From NCBI RefSeq assembly GCF_003002025.1, contig NZ_PVZB01000012.1:208730-272729 (forward strand): a stretch of 64,000 bases of DNA, in the 5' to 3' direction. How positions within the stretch are numbered: the stretch's first letter is position 1; every line of letters begins with the position of its first letter. This document shows, one piece after another, positions 42,923-52,033 of this stretch. The notes under the pieces were generated by a model, which was given only the letters and a program-made list of their open reading frames with translations, made no database searches and had not been told where the DNA came from. The translations under genes and the position numbers were made by a program. The DNA is from Paraburkholderia sp. BL25I1N1. GTDB lineage: Bacteria; Pseudomonadota; Gammaproteobacteria; Burkholderiales; Burkholderiaceae.

Positions 42923-44460
42923 CTTCTTCTATTGCCGCTGAACGCAGCGCGTTTGCCGTACGCAAAAGGCCGGGAAAGATCCTCTGTGTCACTGCCGCCG
43001 GTCTCGCCTTGGCGACAGCCGTATCCGGTTGCGCGGTTGGGCCCGACTACGTGGCGCCAACAGCACATCTGAGCTCGTTCCATAACCGCATTGCGACCAG
43101 TAGCCAGCACGCGACAACAGCCGCAGCGCAGCTGGACACATGGTGGACGGGCTTTAACGACCCGATGCTCGTCACGGTGGTCCAGCGTGCGCTCGCGCAG
43201 AACCTCGACCTTGCAGCGGCATTTGCCCGCGTCCAGCAGGCGAGAGCGGTCGCAGCAAGCGCTGGTGCTCAGCTTCTGCCAACGTTCGACTTCGACGCAA
43301 GCGTCACTGCTGAGCACCAGAGCTTGCAAAGTCCGGTCGGTTCGATCGCGAAAACGTTCCCGGGCTATAGCCGCGACCAGCGCGAGTACAACGTCGGTGC
43401 CGCCGCCAGTTGGGAGATTGATCTCGCTGGCGGCTTGCGGCGCAGTGCGACAGCGGCCCGGGACGAGGCAGAAGCGGCCCAGGCTGAGCAACTCGGCACG
43501 CGCATTACCGTGGCCGCCGACGCAGCCGACGCCTACCTGCAGATCAGGGGATTTCAGGCCCGGCTCGCGGTGGCGCAAGACCAGATCGAGACGGACGCAC
43601 ATCTGCTTGAACTGGTCCAGGTCCGGCGTCGCGCGGGTGCGGCGGACGAGCGCGAAATTGCACAGGCGGACGCACTGCTCAAGCAGGCAAGGTCCACCGT
43701 GCCCACGCTGCGCACGGCACTGGAGGGCCAACTGAACCGGCTGGACGTGCTCATGGGCGCACAACCGGGAACATACGCGCAGGAGCTGGCCGTCCCCTCC
43801 GGCATACCCACGATCCCCAGGATCGACGATAACGTCGGTCCACTGGACGTGCTGAGACGTCGACCCGACGTCATCGCGGCAGAGCGGCGAGTGGCCGCTT
43901 CGAGTGAGCGAATTGGCGCGGCGATCTCGGACTATTACCCGAAGATCTCGCTGTCCGGTGCTCTGGGCTTTGACAGCGTCAGCACCAACCACCTCTTTAC
44001 CGCGGGGGCGTTTCAGCCCATCGGTACAGGGGCGCTACGGTGGCGTCTGTTCGATTTCGGGAAGGTGGATGCAGAAGTCAAGCAGGCGAGGGGCGGTAAC
44101 GCGGAGGCGCTTGCTATATATCGCCAGGCGGTCCTCAAGGCTGCTGAGGACGTTGAGAATGCGTTCACAGTGCTTACGCAGACAGAAGCCCGGAGACAGG
44201 AATTACAAGGTGAAGTGACATCGCTTACGCGCGCCCGGGATCTGTCCGAACGCGCCTACAGGGCGGGCGCCATAACCCTCACGGACGTATTGGACGCGGA
44301 CCGTCAACTCCTCGTCGCGCGTGACGACCTGGATAGCTCCCGCGCGGATGCCGCGCGCGCCGCCGTGGGCGCATTCCGTGCGCTGGGTGGTGGCTGGGAT
44401 GTCCGCTCCGACGCTACGGTGACACAGAATGAGTCGCCAGCGGCCGGGCCGGCGAGGTAA
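42919..44460 (+). CDS. RND efflux outer-membrane channel lipoprotein, second operon
   Basis: A 513-residue NodT/OprM-family channel. After a 37-residue signal with lipobox AVSGC comes AVGPDYVAP, the typical mature start. OEP repeats include ASWEIDLAGGLRRSATAARD, LRRRPDVIAAERRVAASSER and the end AVGAFRALGGGWD. The ATG overlaps the pump stop codon, so translation is coupled. It completes the second tripartite pump in this window. Confidence 0.94.
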   Translation: MTSSIAAERSAFAVRKRPGKILCVTAAGLALATAVSGCAVGPDYVAPTAHLSSFHNRIATSSQHATTAAAQLDTWWTGFNDPMLVTVVQRALAQNLDLAAAFARVQQARAVAASAGAQLLPTFDFDASVTAEHQSLQSPVGSIAKTFPGYSRDQREYNVGAAASWEIDLAGGLRRSATAARDEAEAAQAEQLGTRITVAADAADAYLQIRGFQARLAVAQDQIETDAHLLELVQVRRRAGAADEREIAQADALLKQARSTVPTLRTALEGQLNRLDVLMGAQPGTYAQELAVPSGIPTIPRIDDNVGPLDVLRRRPDVIAAERRVAASSERIGAAISDYYPKISLSGALGFDSVSTNHLFTAGAFQPIGTGALRWRLFDFGKVDAEVKQARGGNAEALAIYRQAVLKAAEDVENAFTVLTQTEARRQELQGEVTSLTRARDLSERAYRAGAITLTDVLDADRQLLVARDDLDSSRADAARAAVGAFRALGGGWDVRSDATVTQNESPAAGPAR

Positions 44461-44614
44461 GACTCCTGGCTCGTTGATTTTGGCGGGATCCGCTCTCCGC
44501 TTCAATCGAGCCCGGCTCTCTAGAATGTCTGTCTCAGCACCGCTGAGAACGATTTGTTGCTGTGGTCTGCCTTGTGCCGGTTCCAGTACGGCGCAAGGCA
44601 GCAAGTGAGACGAT

Positions 44615-45604
44615 ATGGACCGGTTTCAGTCAATGCAGGTCTTTGCCAAGGTGGTTGAGCTGAACAGCTTCGCCAAAGCGGCGGACGCCCTTCGACTTCC
44701 GCGCTCGACGGTGTCGATCATCGTGGGGAAGCTCGAAGCATATCTTCGGATTCGCCTGATGCAGCGGACGACCCGGCGCCTCAGCCTGACTCCGGAAGGC
44801 GCGGACTACTATCGGGACTGCATCCGGATTCTGTCCGAGATCGACGAGGCGGAAGATCTGTTTTCGAGCGCACCGAACAGACCACGAGGGAGGCTCCGCC
44901 TGCAGATGCCGACGACGCTCGGGAGACTTGTCGTTGTGCCTCGTCTGGATGATTTCTACAAGCAGTTCCCCGATATGGCACTGGTGATCGGACTGGATGA
45001 TGGGCAGCCTCACCCGACCCACGAGTCCGTGGAGTGTTCAATCCGTTTCGAGGAACCTGATGAAGGGAATAGTGTCAGTCGCAGACTCGGCGACGTGCCG
45101 CTTCTTACAGCATGCAGTCCCGACTATCTTCGCCGGTACGGCGAACCTCAACGGGTCGAGGATCTGCAGCAGCACCGTTCGGTGCAATGCTTCTCGAGAC
45201 GTTCCAAAAAGGTCACTAACTTCATGTTCGATATCGACGGCGATTCGGTCGAAGTCGGGATGTCTGCAACGCTTGCGATCAGCGATGAAGAGGCCTGTGG
45301 GATGTGCAGTGCTCGTGGCGCAGGGTTGGTGCAGGCTCCCCGGTTCGTACTCGCACAGTACATGGAGTCAGGCGAACTCGTGGAAGTGCTCTCAAAATGG
45401 CGACCGCGACCGATTCCGGCTATAGCCGTTTATCCGCGCAATCGACACGTTTCGCTTAGAGCCCGCGTCTTCGTGGAGTGGCTTGCCGGGCTGTTCGAAG
45501 ATTGTCCGTTGTTGTCGAGTGACCTCAACACGAAGGATCAGCCGTCCACTGGCAATCGCGTCAACCCCGGGGTTACCTCCGGGCGGCTTATGGCCTGCGG
45601 GTAA
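44615..45604 (+). CDS. LysR-family transcriptional regulator
   Basis: A 329-residue LysR regulator: MDRFQSMQVFAKVVELNSFA, then a helix-turn-helix with LPRSTVSIIVGKLEAYLRIR and MQRTTRRLSLTPEGADYY, and a full effector-binding domain (RGRLRLQMPTTLGRLVVVPR). It belongs to the large PA/AaeR/DmlR-like group. It is in the same direction as the RND operon, 154 bases downstream. LysR genes such as bpeT and mexT commonly control adjacent pumps, so this is the likely regulator. Confidence 0.92.
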   Translation: MDRFQSMQVFAKVVELNSFAKAADALRLPRSTVSIIVGKLEAYLRIRLMQRTTRRLSLTPEGADYYRDCIRILSEIDEAEDLFSSAPNRPRGRLRLQMPTTLGRLVVVPRLDDFYKQFPDMALVIGLDDGQPHPTHESVECSIRFEEPDEGNSVSRRLGDVPLLTACSPDYLRRYGEPQRVEDLQQHRSVQCFSRRSKKVTNFMFDIDGDSVEVGMSATLAISDEEACGMCSARGAGLVQAPRFVLAQYMESGELVEVLSKWRPRPIPAIAVYPRNRHVSLRARVFVEWLAGLFEDCPLLSSDLNTKDQPSTGNRVNPGVTSGRLMACG

Positions 45605-45742
45605 CGGAAGCGGATCTGTAAGGGCGGGACCACAGTAGTTCCCGTCTCAACGGCGAACTGAATAGCACGCCTGCGGCCGCCTACCGGTCGACGTTTCGCA
45701 CGATGGTCCCAAGGGAGAAGAACACCTGCGGTGAAGCAGGAG

Positions 45743-46312
45743 TCATTGCAGCACTGCTTTCCTGGCCTCGCGCAGAATCGCGGCTGAGAGCTGCTCGTCG
45801 TTGACCATACGCGACATGGTCAGTGCGCCCATCATGGTCGACAGTATGACGAGTGCCTTCTTTTTTGCAGCGGCACGCGGAAGTTCGGGAAGACGTTTCG
45901 CGATCAGGTCGACCAGCTTCAGGATGCCCTCCGTCGTCGCGTCGCGAACCTCGTCGCTGGCGCGAGCCAGTTCGCTCGCAAGCGCAACGAACGGGCAGCC
46001 CCCGCCCGGATCGTCCCGGTGTTCGGCAGAAAGATAGTCGCCGATTGCCGCATTCAGACCGGGCGTGCCGGCCGAGCGCGACAGGGAAGACTCCATGGTT
46101 TCGCGCAGCGAGTCGGCGGCCAGTTGCAACGACTCAAGCACCACCTGTTCCTTCGATGCAAAATGCTTGTAGAACCCGCCGTGCGTGAGACCAGCCTGCG
46201 CCATCAGATCGGCGAGTGCGGTGCCCTCAATGCCGCTTTCCCTGAAGCGGCTGGACGCAGCTTCGAGAATGCGTTGGCGGGTCTCCGCCGTCTCCTGTCT
46301 GGACTTTCTCAT
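45743..46312 (-). CDS. TetR/AcrR-family repressor
   Basis: A 189-residue TetR protein: basic start MRKSRQETAETRQRILEAAS, helix-turn-helix GTALADLMAQAGLTHGGFYK followed by HFASKEQVVLESL, and a C-terminal domain with GGGCPFVALASELARASDE. This Cys-containing GGGCPF segment is typical of the NemR/YcdC-like (TetR_C_16) group that senses electrophiles. An imperfect palindrome lies 27-42 bases upstream of its start. No divergent target gene is recognisable, so it may be only self-regulating or act elsewhere. Confidence 0.9.
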   Translation of the reverse strand: MRKSRQETAETRQRILEAASSRFRESGIEGTALADLMAQAGLTHGGFYKHFASKEQVVLESLQLAADSLRETMESSLSRSAGTPGLNAAIGDYLSAEHRDDPGGGCPFVALASELARASDEVRDATTEGILKLVDLIAKRLPELPRAAAKKKALVILSTMMGALTMSRMVNDEQLSAAILREARKAVLQ

Positions 46313-46338
46313 GGGGTCACTGGTGTACGGAAATTTTA

Positions 46339-46354
46339 GATGTTATACAACATC
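46339..46354. promoter_or_regulatory. Putative TetR operator
   Basis: GATGTTATACAACATC: GATGTT and AACATC are exact inverted repeats around a four-base centre. It lies just upstream of the minus-strand TetR gene, the standard place for an autoregulatory site. Confidence 0.5.
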
Positions 46355-46970
46355 GCGATTGCTGCCGCAAGTCGGAAAGACACTGATGGCATCGGGGAGG
46401 AAGGGGCAGGGTAGCGGAAGGAGTGATTGCAACAGATTGAATGTTGAGTTGCCGTCTACCTTTTTTCGGGCCAGAGATCGGCATGCAGAGTGGGAATCGC
46501 AGGTCTACTGTGCCGGTCTCACGCACCGGAGCCCAACTTGTCAGTTTATGACACGCAGGGCTTCGGCAGCGCTCTTGCCGCTCGGGTCTGACCGGGCAGT
46601 CCCGGCGACAGGGATGTAGCTGTTTTCCTGCGTGCAAGGCCGTTCACGACCGACTGCGAGGGTGTGACGCCACGCCCATGCACGGCGAGCGTTGGGCGTT
46701 CAATGCGGGGCCGCCGCGTTGAATGTGGCTGTTCTCGACGAGCATTCGCAACGGTTTCCGGATCAAACGGGTCCGCCTTGCCGGCACACACTGGATCGGT
46801 AGCCTGACGAAATCGTTCGTGTCTGCCGCAGCTTTCTCCGCGCGTTGTCGCGTCGCCGTGTCGGGCCGATCGCTCGCGTTCTCAGCCGTCGAGGTCTTTC
46901 CTTACCACTTGTCTTTTTTTGTTCCAGCCGTCGTAGCACCGCAGGTCTGCGTACAGGTATAGGGAACCGG
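46355..46970. other. Gene-free region next to the TetR gene
   Basis: About 616 bases. No frame on either strand looks like a real protein. A run of seven T at about 46914-46920 is not preceded by a convincing stem. The target promoter expected divergent to the TetR gene has no gene behind it, so a gene may have been lost or scrambled here. Confidence 0.4.
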
Positions 46971-47510
46971 TCAGAGGGCGGGCACTGGCAGTATGATCTC
47001 CGACGCGATTCTCCACTGGCTGTCCACGTTCAGCCATTCGATGATCATGATGAACGGACGCGGAGATGGATCCTGACCACCGTAGTTAACGGCAATTTTC
47101 ATCGGGGCATAGGTCTGGGCAACTGTTGAAGAGATGCCGACGACCCTTACCTTCGCCCAGTCAGGATACAGGGTGAGTGTGCCGGCAGCGTATATGCCTT
47201 GAAGCTTCCGGGCAACCGCGACCGGGCCCCAGAACCCCGCCCAGCTTCCCTCGGCCGCGTCGACGCTTTTCGCGACTAGCAGCGCTGACGGCGAGTCCCA
47301 GAACATCTGCTCGATTGCCCGAGCGTCGTGTCGGTTCGCCGCCGCCGTCAACTGGCGGAAGCGGTCCTTTACATCTTCAAGAGATGTTTCGGAAAGGGGG
47401 CGCGCAGAGTCAATGCTTGTAGCCGATGTGTCCTTCTCTGCACCGTGGGACGGGCCGGTGCAGATCAACACGCCAGCAAGCGCAGCTGCAGCAATATAAG
47501 TTTGTTTCAT
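46971..47510 (-). CDS. Secreted SnoaL/DUF4440-like protein
   Basis: A 179-residue protein with a signal peptide (KQTYIAAAALAGVLICTG, cleavage near GPSHGA) and one NTF2-like domain (VKDRFRQLTAAANRHDARAI, DWAKVRVVGISSTVAQTY, IIEWLNVDSQWRIASEIILP). It is likely periplasmic. It follows the quinone oxidoreductase gene by 95 bases on the same strand and may be part of that transcript. The function is unknown; binding or conversion of a small ligand is likely. Confidence 0.7.
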   Translation of the reverse strand: MKQTYIAAAALAGVLICTGPSHGAEKDTSATSIDSARPLSETSLEDVKDRFRQLTAAANRHDARAIEQMFWDSPSALLVAKSVDAAEGSWAGFWGPVAVARKLQGIYAAGTLTLYPDWAKVRVVGISSTVAQTYAPMKIAVNYGGQDPSPRPFIMIIEWLNVDSQWRIASEIILPVPAL

Positions 47511-47605
47511 AGAGAGTCCCGAGATCAGGAATGTCTCACCCATCACGTTTAACGAACAGATGGCAAATGAAGCGATTTGTCGAAACCGGTGCCGCGGTGG
47601 AACGT

Positions 47606-48604
47606 TCAATATCTTGGATCGAGGACGATGACGCCCTGGGCTTCCCGGCGCTCGAGCATGCCGTGCGCGTCTGCGGTGCGACTGAGCGGAAGCGTTGCCC
47701 CGACGCTGGGTCGAATCAGCCCGTTATCTACGCCGTCTTTAAGGAAACGCAGACCACGCTGGACAAGATCGGGACGCTGAAAAAACGAAGGCAGATAGAC
47801 TCCGGTCAGCGTCTGTGCTCTTGCCATTAACCGGCGGGGCTCCAGCGGTTCGCCGGGGCCGCGCGTGGAGCCAATTACCACGCATCGACCTAGCATGGCC
47901 AGGCATGCGAAGTTTTGATCGAACACGTCACCTCCAATTGTTTCCAGGATGACATCGACGCCCTTTCCGCCGGTAAGGCTCAGGACGGATTCCGGCCAGT
48001 GCGGCGAGTCGTAGGCAATAGCATGGTCGGCACCAAGACTGCGCACGAAGGAGCGGCGGGCATCCGTACTGGCTGTGCCGATTACCGCGCCGGCACCCAG
48101 CACTCTTGCAATCTGAACCGCGAGGCTGCCGACGCCACCGCTCGCACCGTGGACCAGCAGACTTTCGCCTGGCCGCAGCACGGTGCACGCCTGCAAAGCG
48201 AGAAACGCAGTTACCCCCTGACAAGGCAGGCTCGCCATGGCGATGTCGTCTGCATCTTCGTCAAGTTCGACTATCAGGTCCGCGCGGGCCACTGTTGTTT
48301 GCGCGTATGCCCCTTTTGGCATCAACGCCATCACTTTGCGTCCGGTCAAGTGACCGTCCGTTTCTGTACCGGTGCGCAGTACGCGGCCGACCACCTGCAG
48401 GCCGCCAACCTGAGGTAGCGTCACACCGCCGACGCGCGTCTCTGCCCGGTTATAAACGCCTTGGCGCTCCCGGATATCCGGAAAGTTGACGCCGATCGCA
48501 CTGGTCTGGATCAACACTTCGCCGGCTCGCGGCTCGGGTTCCGGCAAATCGACGTATTCAAGAACTTCCGGGCCTCCGAACGTCCGGTATTGAATGGCTT
48601 TCAT
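47606..48604 (-). CDS. NADPH:quinone oxidoreductase family (zinc-independent MDR)
   Basis: A 332-residue medium-chain dehydrogenase/reductase. The start MKAIQYRTFGGPEVLEYVDL is typical of quinone oxidoreductase, with GVNFPDIRERQGVY, the NADPH loop LLVHGASGGVGSLAVQIARV, and no structural or catalytic zinc ligands. The ATG at 48604 has GGAAGAG upstream and overlaps the MFS stop codon by four bases, so it is coupled. It reduces quinones or enones in the cytoplasm. With the MFS exporter and divergent LysR gene it forms a small detoxification unit. Confidence 0.9.
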   Translation of the reverse strand: MKAIQYRTFGGPEVLEYVDLPEPEPRAGEVLIQTSAIGVNFPDIRERQGVYNRAETRVGGVTLPQVGGLQVVGRVLRTGTETDGHLTGRKVMALMPKGAYAQTTVARADLIVELDEDADDIAMASLPCQGVTAFLALQACTVLRPGESLLVHGASGGVGSLAVQIARVLGAGAVIGTASTDARRSFVRSLGADHAIAYDSPHWPESVLSLTGGKGVDVILETIGGDVFDQNFACLAMLGRCVVIGSTRGPGEPLEPRRLMARAQTLTGVYLPSFFQRPDLVQRGLRFLKDGVDNGLIRPSVGATLPLSRTADAHGMLERREAQGVIVLDPRY

Positions 48605-49791
48605 GACAGATCTCTTCCAATGAGGGAAATATTTCGCGCGGCCCGCGCAAGGTCCGATCTCGCCCATGCGGCAACACAGAGTTGTCCTGACAGGGCCAGT
48701 ACGATGAGGCCCGTGGATAACAAAGGTAGTTGAGTAAGGCGCATGCCAGCGGCGAGAGCGATTCCACCAAGTGCGGCGCCTGCAGCGCTACCGAGGTAGT
48801 GAGCGGAACTCTGTAAAGCGACCACGATGCCTCCCTTATCCGGATGCAGTGACAGCAATCGATGTTGCTGGGGAGCCTGCGAAGACCATGCAGCGGCGCC
48901 CCACGCGCCGAACAGGATGAGAGCGAGTGGCTGACGTACCACCGCCGCTCCCAGTAGTGTGAAGACGGCGAGCATGAGAACAAGCACGAGCGACATCATC
49001 GATTCTGGACGGCCGGTAGCGTCGATCAGCGTGCCGCACAGGTAGATGCCAGCCACTCCGCCGAGGCTCCACACCCACAGGTAGGGCAGCGGGTCAGTGA
49101 CGCCGCTGGTTGACCGCAACAGCGGGGCTGCAAAGGTGTAGAGTCCTATCGACGCGGCAGACGTGACTAGGGAAACAGCAATAGTTGCAGCGACACGCGG
49201 ATCGGCCAGCACGGAAACGCGTTGGCGAAGCGACGGCGGTGTCGAGGCGGTGGTTTCGGGCATGCGGAATATGACGCCCGCAAGTGCGACCCCGCCCAGC
49301 ACCACGATCAGCCATAGTGCGCTTCTCCAGCCAAAGTGGACGGCGACAACCAGACCGCTCGGTACGCCCACGGCCGTGCCCAGCGCTAGTCCGCCCACAA
49401 CCAGGCCAAGCGCTCGGCCGCGTCGTTCCTGAGACACCATACTAGCAGCCGTCGCAAAGGCGGTAGGGCTGTAGAGACCCGCGCCAACCCCAGCCAGCGC
49501 GCGCGACAGCAGCAGAAGTGAGAAGCTGGTGGCGATTGCGCTTAGCGTGTTGGCCAACGTAAAAAGAATCAGCGCTGCGCCCAGCACGCGGCGTACGGGC
49601 TTGCCTGCTGTCAGTGTTCCGAATACCGGCGCTGCAATTGCGTAGCACGCGGTGAAAACTGTCACCGTTTGCCCAGCCACGGCGGGAGGTACATCGAAGC
49701 TGGATGCGATGCCGGGGAGCAGGCCCGCCATGATGTAGGCGTCGATGCCAAGCGCAAATGTACCGAGACAAAGGGGAAGAATCCTGATCAA
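48601..49791 (-). CDS. MFS exporter, DHA1 family (AraJ/YdhP-like)
   Basis: A 396-residue twelve-helix exporter. The first helix is MIRILPLCLGTFALGIDAYI, then GLLPGIASSFDVPPAVAGQT and the motif A/B region FGTLTAGKPVRRVLG and LLSRALAGVGAGLYSPTAFA. The DHA1/AraJ-like group exports drugs, sugars or aromatic acids. It is divergent from a LysR regulator, with 174 bases between, and coupled to a quinone oxidoreductase gene downstream. Confidence 0.9.
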   Translation of the reverse strand: MIRILPLCLGTFALGIDAYIMAGLLPGIASSFDVPPAVAGQTVTVFTACYAIAAPVFGTLTAGKPVRRVLGAALILFTLANTLSAIATSFSLLLLSRALAGVGAGLYSPTAFATAASMVSQERRGRALGLVVGGLALGTAVGVPSGLVVAVHFGWRSALWLIVVLGGVALAGVIFRMPETTASTPPSLRQRVSVLADPRVAATIAVSLVTSAASIGLYTFAAPLLRSTSGVTDPLPYLWVWSLGGVAGIYLCGTLIDATGRPESMMSLVLVLMLAVFTLLGAAVVRQPLALILFGAWGAAAWSSQAPQQHRLLSLHPDKGGIVVALQSSAHYLGSAAGAALGGIALAAGMRLTQLPLLSTGLIVLALSGQLCVAAWARSDLARAARNISLIGRDLS

Positions 49792-49939
49792 CGCGGTTCC
49801 TTGAAAAATACGACTCTCTTACCGTTATCAGGCGGGCGAACGGCAACGCGCCGATGCACCCGACGCCCCGGGCACGATAAGATGTCACTCGACATGCAAA
49901 AATAGCATTGATATCCCGCGCCAGGAACCCGGAAGGAAT

Positions 49940-49954
49940 TCACATTACTTGTGA
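49940..49954. promoter_or_regulatory. Dyad TCACA-N5-TGTGA in the LysR/MFS divergent region
   Basis: A perfect inverted repeat TCACA (49940-49944) and TGTGA (49950-49954) just before the LysR start codon. LysR proteins bind short dyads of this kind near their own promoters, so it may be an autoregulatory site; the MFS promoter is about 150 bases away. Confidence 0.4.
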
Positions 49955-49965
49955 GAATTCGCACA

Positions 49966-50871
49966 ATGTTCGACTGGAATGACCTGAGGCATTTCGTCGC
50001 CCTGGCAGAGGCTGGCACCTTGTCAGGAGCGGCGCGTAAGCTGCGTGTGGACCACGTGACGGTGGCGCGCCATATAGCAGCGCTCGAGCACTCGCTGGGA
50101 GAAATATTGGTGGATCGTCTGGGCAGACGTTGGCAACTGACAGATGCCGGCCGGCACGTTGCACGCGTCGCTGACGGGATGCAGGCGCAAGCCCATGCAT
50201 TGGAGAGGGCGGTGCGCAGCCGCAAGGCGGGAGCGTTGGCGAAAGTTACTGTGAGCGCACCGCCTGCTTTCGCGAGCGCTTTCCTCGCACCGCGTGTTGC
50301 CGAACTGACCTTGCAACATCCTGAGATTGAACTGACCCTGCTCGGCGCCCAGCCGATGATTTCGCTCAGTCGACAGGAAGCTGATATTGCGATTCGCCTG
50401 ACGCGTCCTACCGAGCCAAGCTACGTTTCACGCAGAATTGGAAGCATTTCGTACGGGCTGTATGCGCGCCCAGGCTACGTCAGCCGGCCGCCTGAAGAAT
50501 GGCGATTCATTGCGTATCACTCGGCACTGGATCACGTACCTGAGCAGCTCTGGCTGCTCGATTTTGCTAACGGCCGTCGCATCGGATTCAGGAGCAATGA
50601 TCTGCTAAGTCAGCTTGCTGCGGTGCGTGAAGGGCTGGGGATTGCCGCGCTGCCCCGGTTTTTGGCGGCGGCAGACAGAGGGGCGACCGCGCTGCCTATG
50701 GAGCAAGCAAAGCTATCGCGTGACGTCTACCTTGTCGTGCATATGGACATCCGACGGCATGTGGCTGTGCGCATCGTGATGGAATACATCGCGAAAAAGT
50801 TAGTCAGTGATTTCCCCCATTGCGAGCAGGAGAGTGCCTTGCACGCACCGCAGGAGCTTGCCAGCAAGTGA
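49966..50871 (+). CDS. LysR-family transcriptional regulator
   Basis: A 301-residue regulator starting MFDWNDLRHFVALAEAGTLS. The helix-turn-helix is AARKLRVDHVTVARHIAALE, LGEILVDRLGRRWQLTDAGR, and the effector domain follows (SAPPAFASAFLAPRVAELTL). It belongs to the LysR group with an MFDWNDLR start that usually controls a divergent transporter or oxidoreductase. Here that is the MFS/quinone oxidoreductase/SnoaL set. A longer in-frame start (GTG 49951) overlaps the dyad. Confidence 0.92.
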   Translation: MFDWNDLRHFVALAEAGTLSGAARKLRVDHVTVARHIAALEHSLGEILVDRLGRRWQLTDAGRHVARVADGMQAQAHALERAVRSRKAGALAKVTVSAPPAFASAFLAPRVAELTLQHPEIELTLLGAQPMISLSRQEADIAIRLTRPTEPSYVSRRIGSISYGLYARPGYVSRPPEEWRFIAYHSALDHVPEQLWLLDFANGRRIGFRSNDLLSQLAAVREGLGIAALPRFLAAADRGATALPMEQAKLSRDVYLVVHMDIRRHVAVRIVMEYIAKKLVSDFPHCEQESALHAPQELASK

Positions 50872-51173
50872 CCTGTCCGGTCGGGCTAATGCGATTCGCT
50901 GCAGAGGTCGCAAAGGTCGTTAGGCGCAGCCTGAGCAACAGGCTGCATTATGGAGAACGGACGAAACCCTGAGGAAGCTCGCGCCAGTCGAATAGCACAT
51001 CTTCGTGAACGGATTGCTTTCTCGCTTGAGTCGTGGCCTTTAGCACCGGACACATATCTGGAGCCCTCCCCGACCTCACGGAGGCGCAGTGAGTTGACCG
51101 GCCGTAAGGCCGCGCATATCGCCGTCAATCAGACCTGCGGGGCGGCGAAACGCACGGCCAATCGCGAGGAGTA
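50872..51173. other. Intergenic region, no gene recognised
   Basis: About 302 bases between the convergent LysR and SDR genes. The only longer frame (from 50950, plus strand) runs into antisense of the SDR gene and lacks family features. No terminator with a T-run was found. Confidence 0.4.
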
Positions 51174-51950
51174 TCAAACTATGAAGTCGACGACGCCTCC
51201 ATCGACCCTGAGTGCAGCGCCCGTTGTCGCTGACGACTGCTTCGATGCCGCGTACACCACCATATTGGCGACTTCCTCGACAGTTGCGGGCCGCTGAATG
51301 ATAGAGGTCGGACGATGTGTCTTCACGAAATCAATGCCGACTTCTTCAAAGGTCTTCCCTGCGGTAATCCGGTCCTTGAGCATTGCAGACGCTCCTTCGG
51401 TAAAGGTCGGGCCCGGCAGGACCGAGTTCACCGTCACGCCTGTCCCCGCCATGCGCTTCGCAAGACCGCGGGCGAGAGCCACGTCCGCCGTCTTGCTCAC
51501 GCCGTAGTGAATCATTTCAGGCGGAATGTTGAATGCGGACTCTGAGCCGAGGAACACAAAGCGGCCCCATGCCTTTTCTGCCATCTTTGGCAAATATGCG
51601 CGGGCGAGGCGCATACCAGCCATGACGTTTATCTGCCAATGCCGCTCCCAGATGGCATCGTCGGTTTCAAAAAAATCCAGCGGCTGAAAAATTCCGAGAT
51701 TACTTACGACGATGTCGGGTTCTGGCTCGGCTTCGATAAGGACATGACAACCTTCAGCGGTGGAAAGGTCGGAGGCATGCCCCCTCACGCAACCGCCAAG
51801 CCGCGCAATAGCAGCGTCCACCTTGGGTCTGGTGCGCCCATTTATCACGACGTCGGCGCCGGCGTTCCGAAGCGCCTGGGCGATTGCAAGGCCAATGCCT
51901 TCCGTGGAGCCTGTGACGAGGGCAACCTTGCCGGAGAGATCTATATTCAT
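51174..51950 (-). CDS. Short-chain dehydrogenase/reductase (SDR)
   Basis: A 258-residue classical SDR. The cofactor motif is VALVTGSTEGIGLAIAQAL (TGxxxGIG). The usual NAG is replaced by SNLGIF, the catalytic Tyr-Lys pair is in MIHYGVSKTADVALA, and the end is ALRVDGGVVDFIV. AGGTGA lies ten bases before the ATG. The enzyme oxidises or reduces an alcohol/ketone with NAD(P). It precedes no clear operon partner and lies 83 bases from the NmrA-type gene, which is upstream on the same strand, so the two may be cotranscribed. Confidence 0.9.
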   Translation of the reverse strand: MNIDLSGKVALVTGSTEGIGLAIAQALRNAGADVVINGRTRPKVDAAIARLGGCVRGHASDLSTAEGCHVLIEAEPEPDIVVSNLGIFQPLDFFETDDAIWERHWQINVMAGMRLARAYLPKMAEKAWGRFVFLGSESAFNIPPEMIHYGVSKTADVALARGLAKRMAGTGVTVNSVLPGPTFTEGASAMLKDRITAGKTFEEVGIDFVKTHRPTSIIQRPATVEEVANMVVYAASKQSSATTGAALRVDGGVVDFIV

Positions 51951-52033
51951 TTTGTTTCACCTGATAACGGAAAAGTGCGACGATCACAATCATGGATGCA
52001 TCTCAAGGCATCCTGTGAACGTCCGATTGAGTA

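Noticed and set aside
46650..46800. Minus-strand DPVC...DPETVANARRE resembling a YHS metal-binding motif
   Set aside because: Spacing is wrong and the flanks have no YHS or P-type ATPase features.
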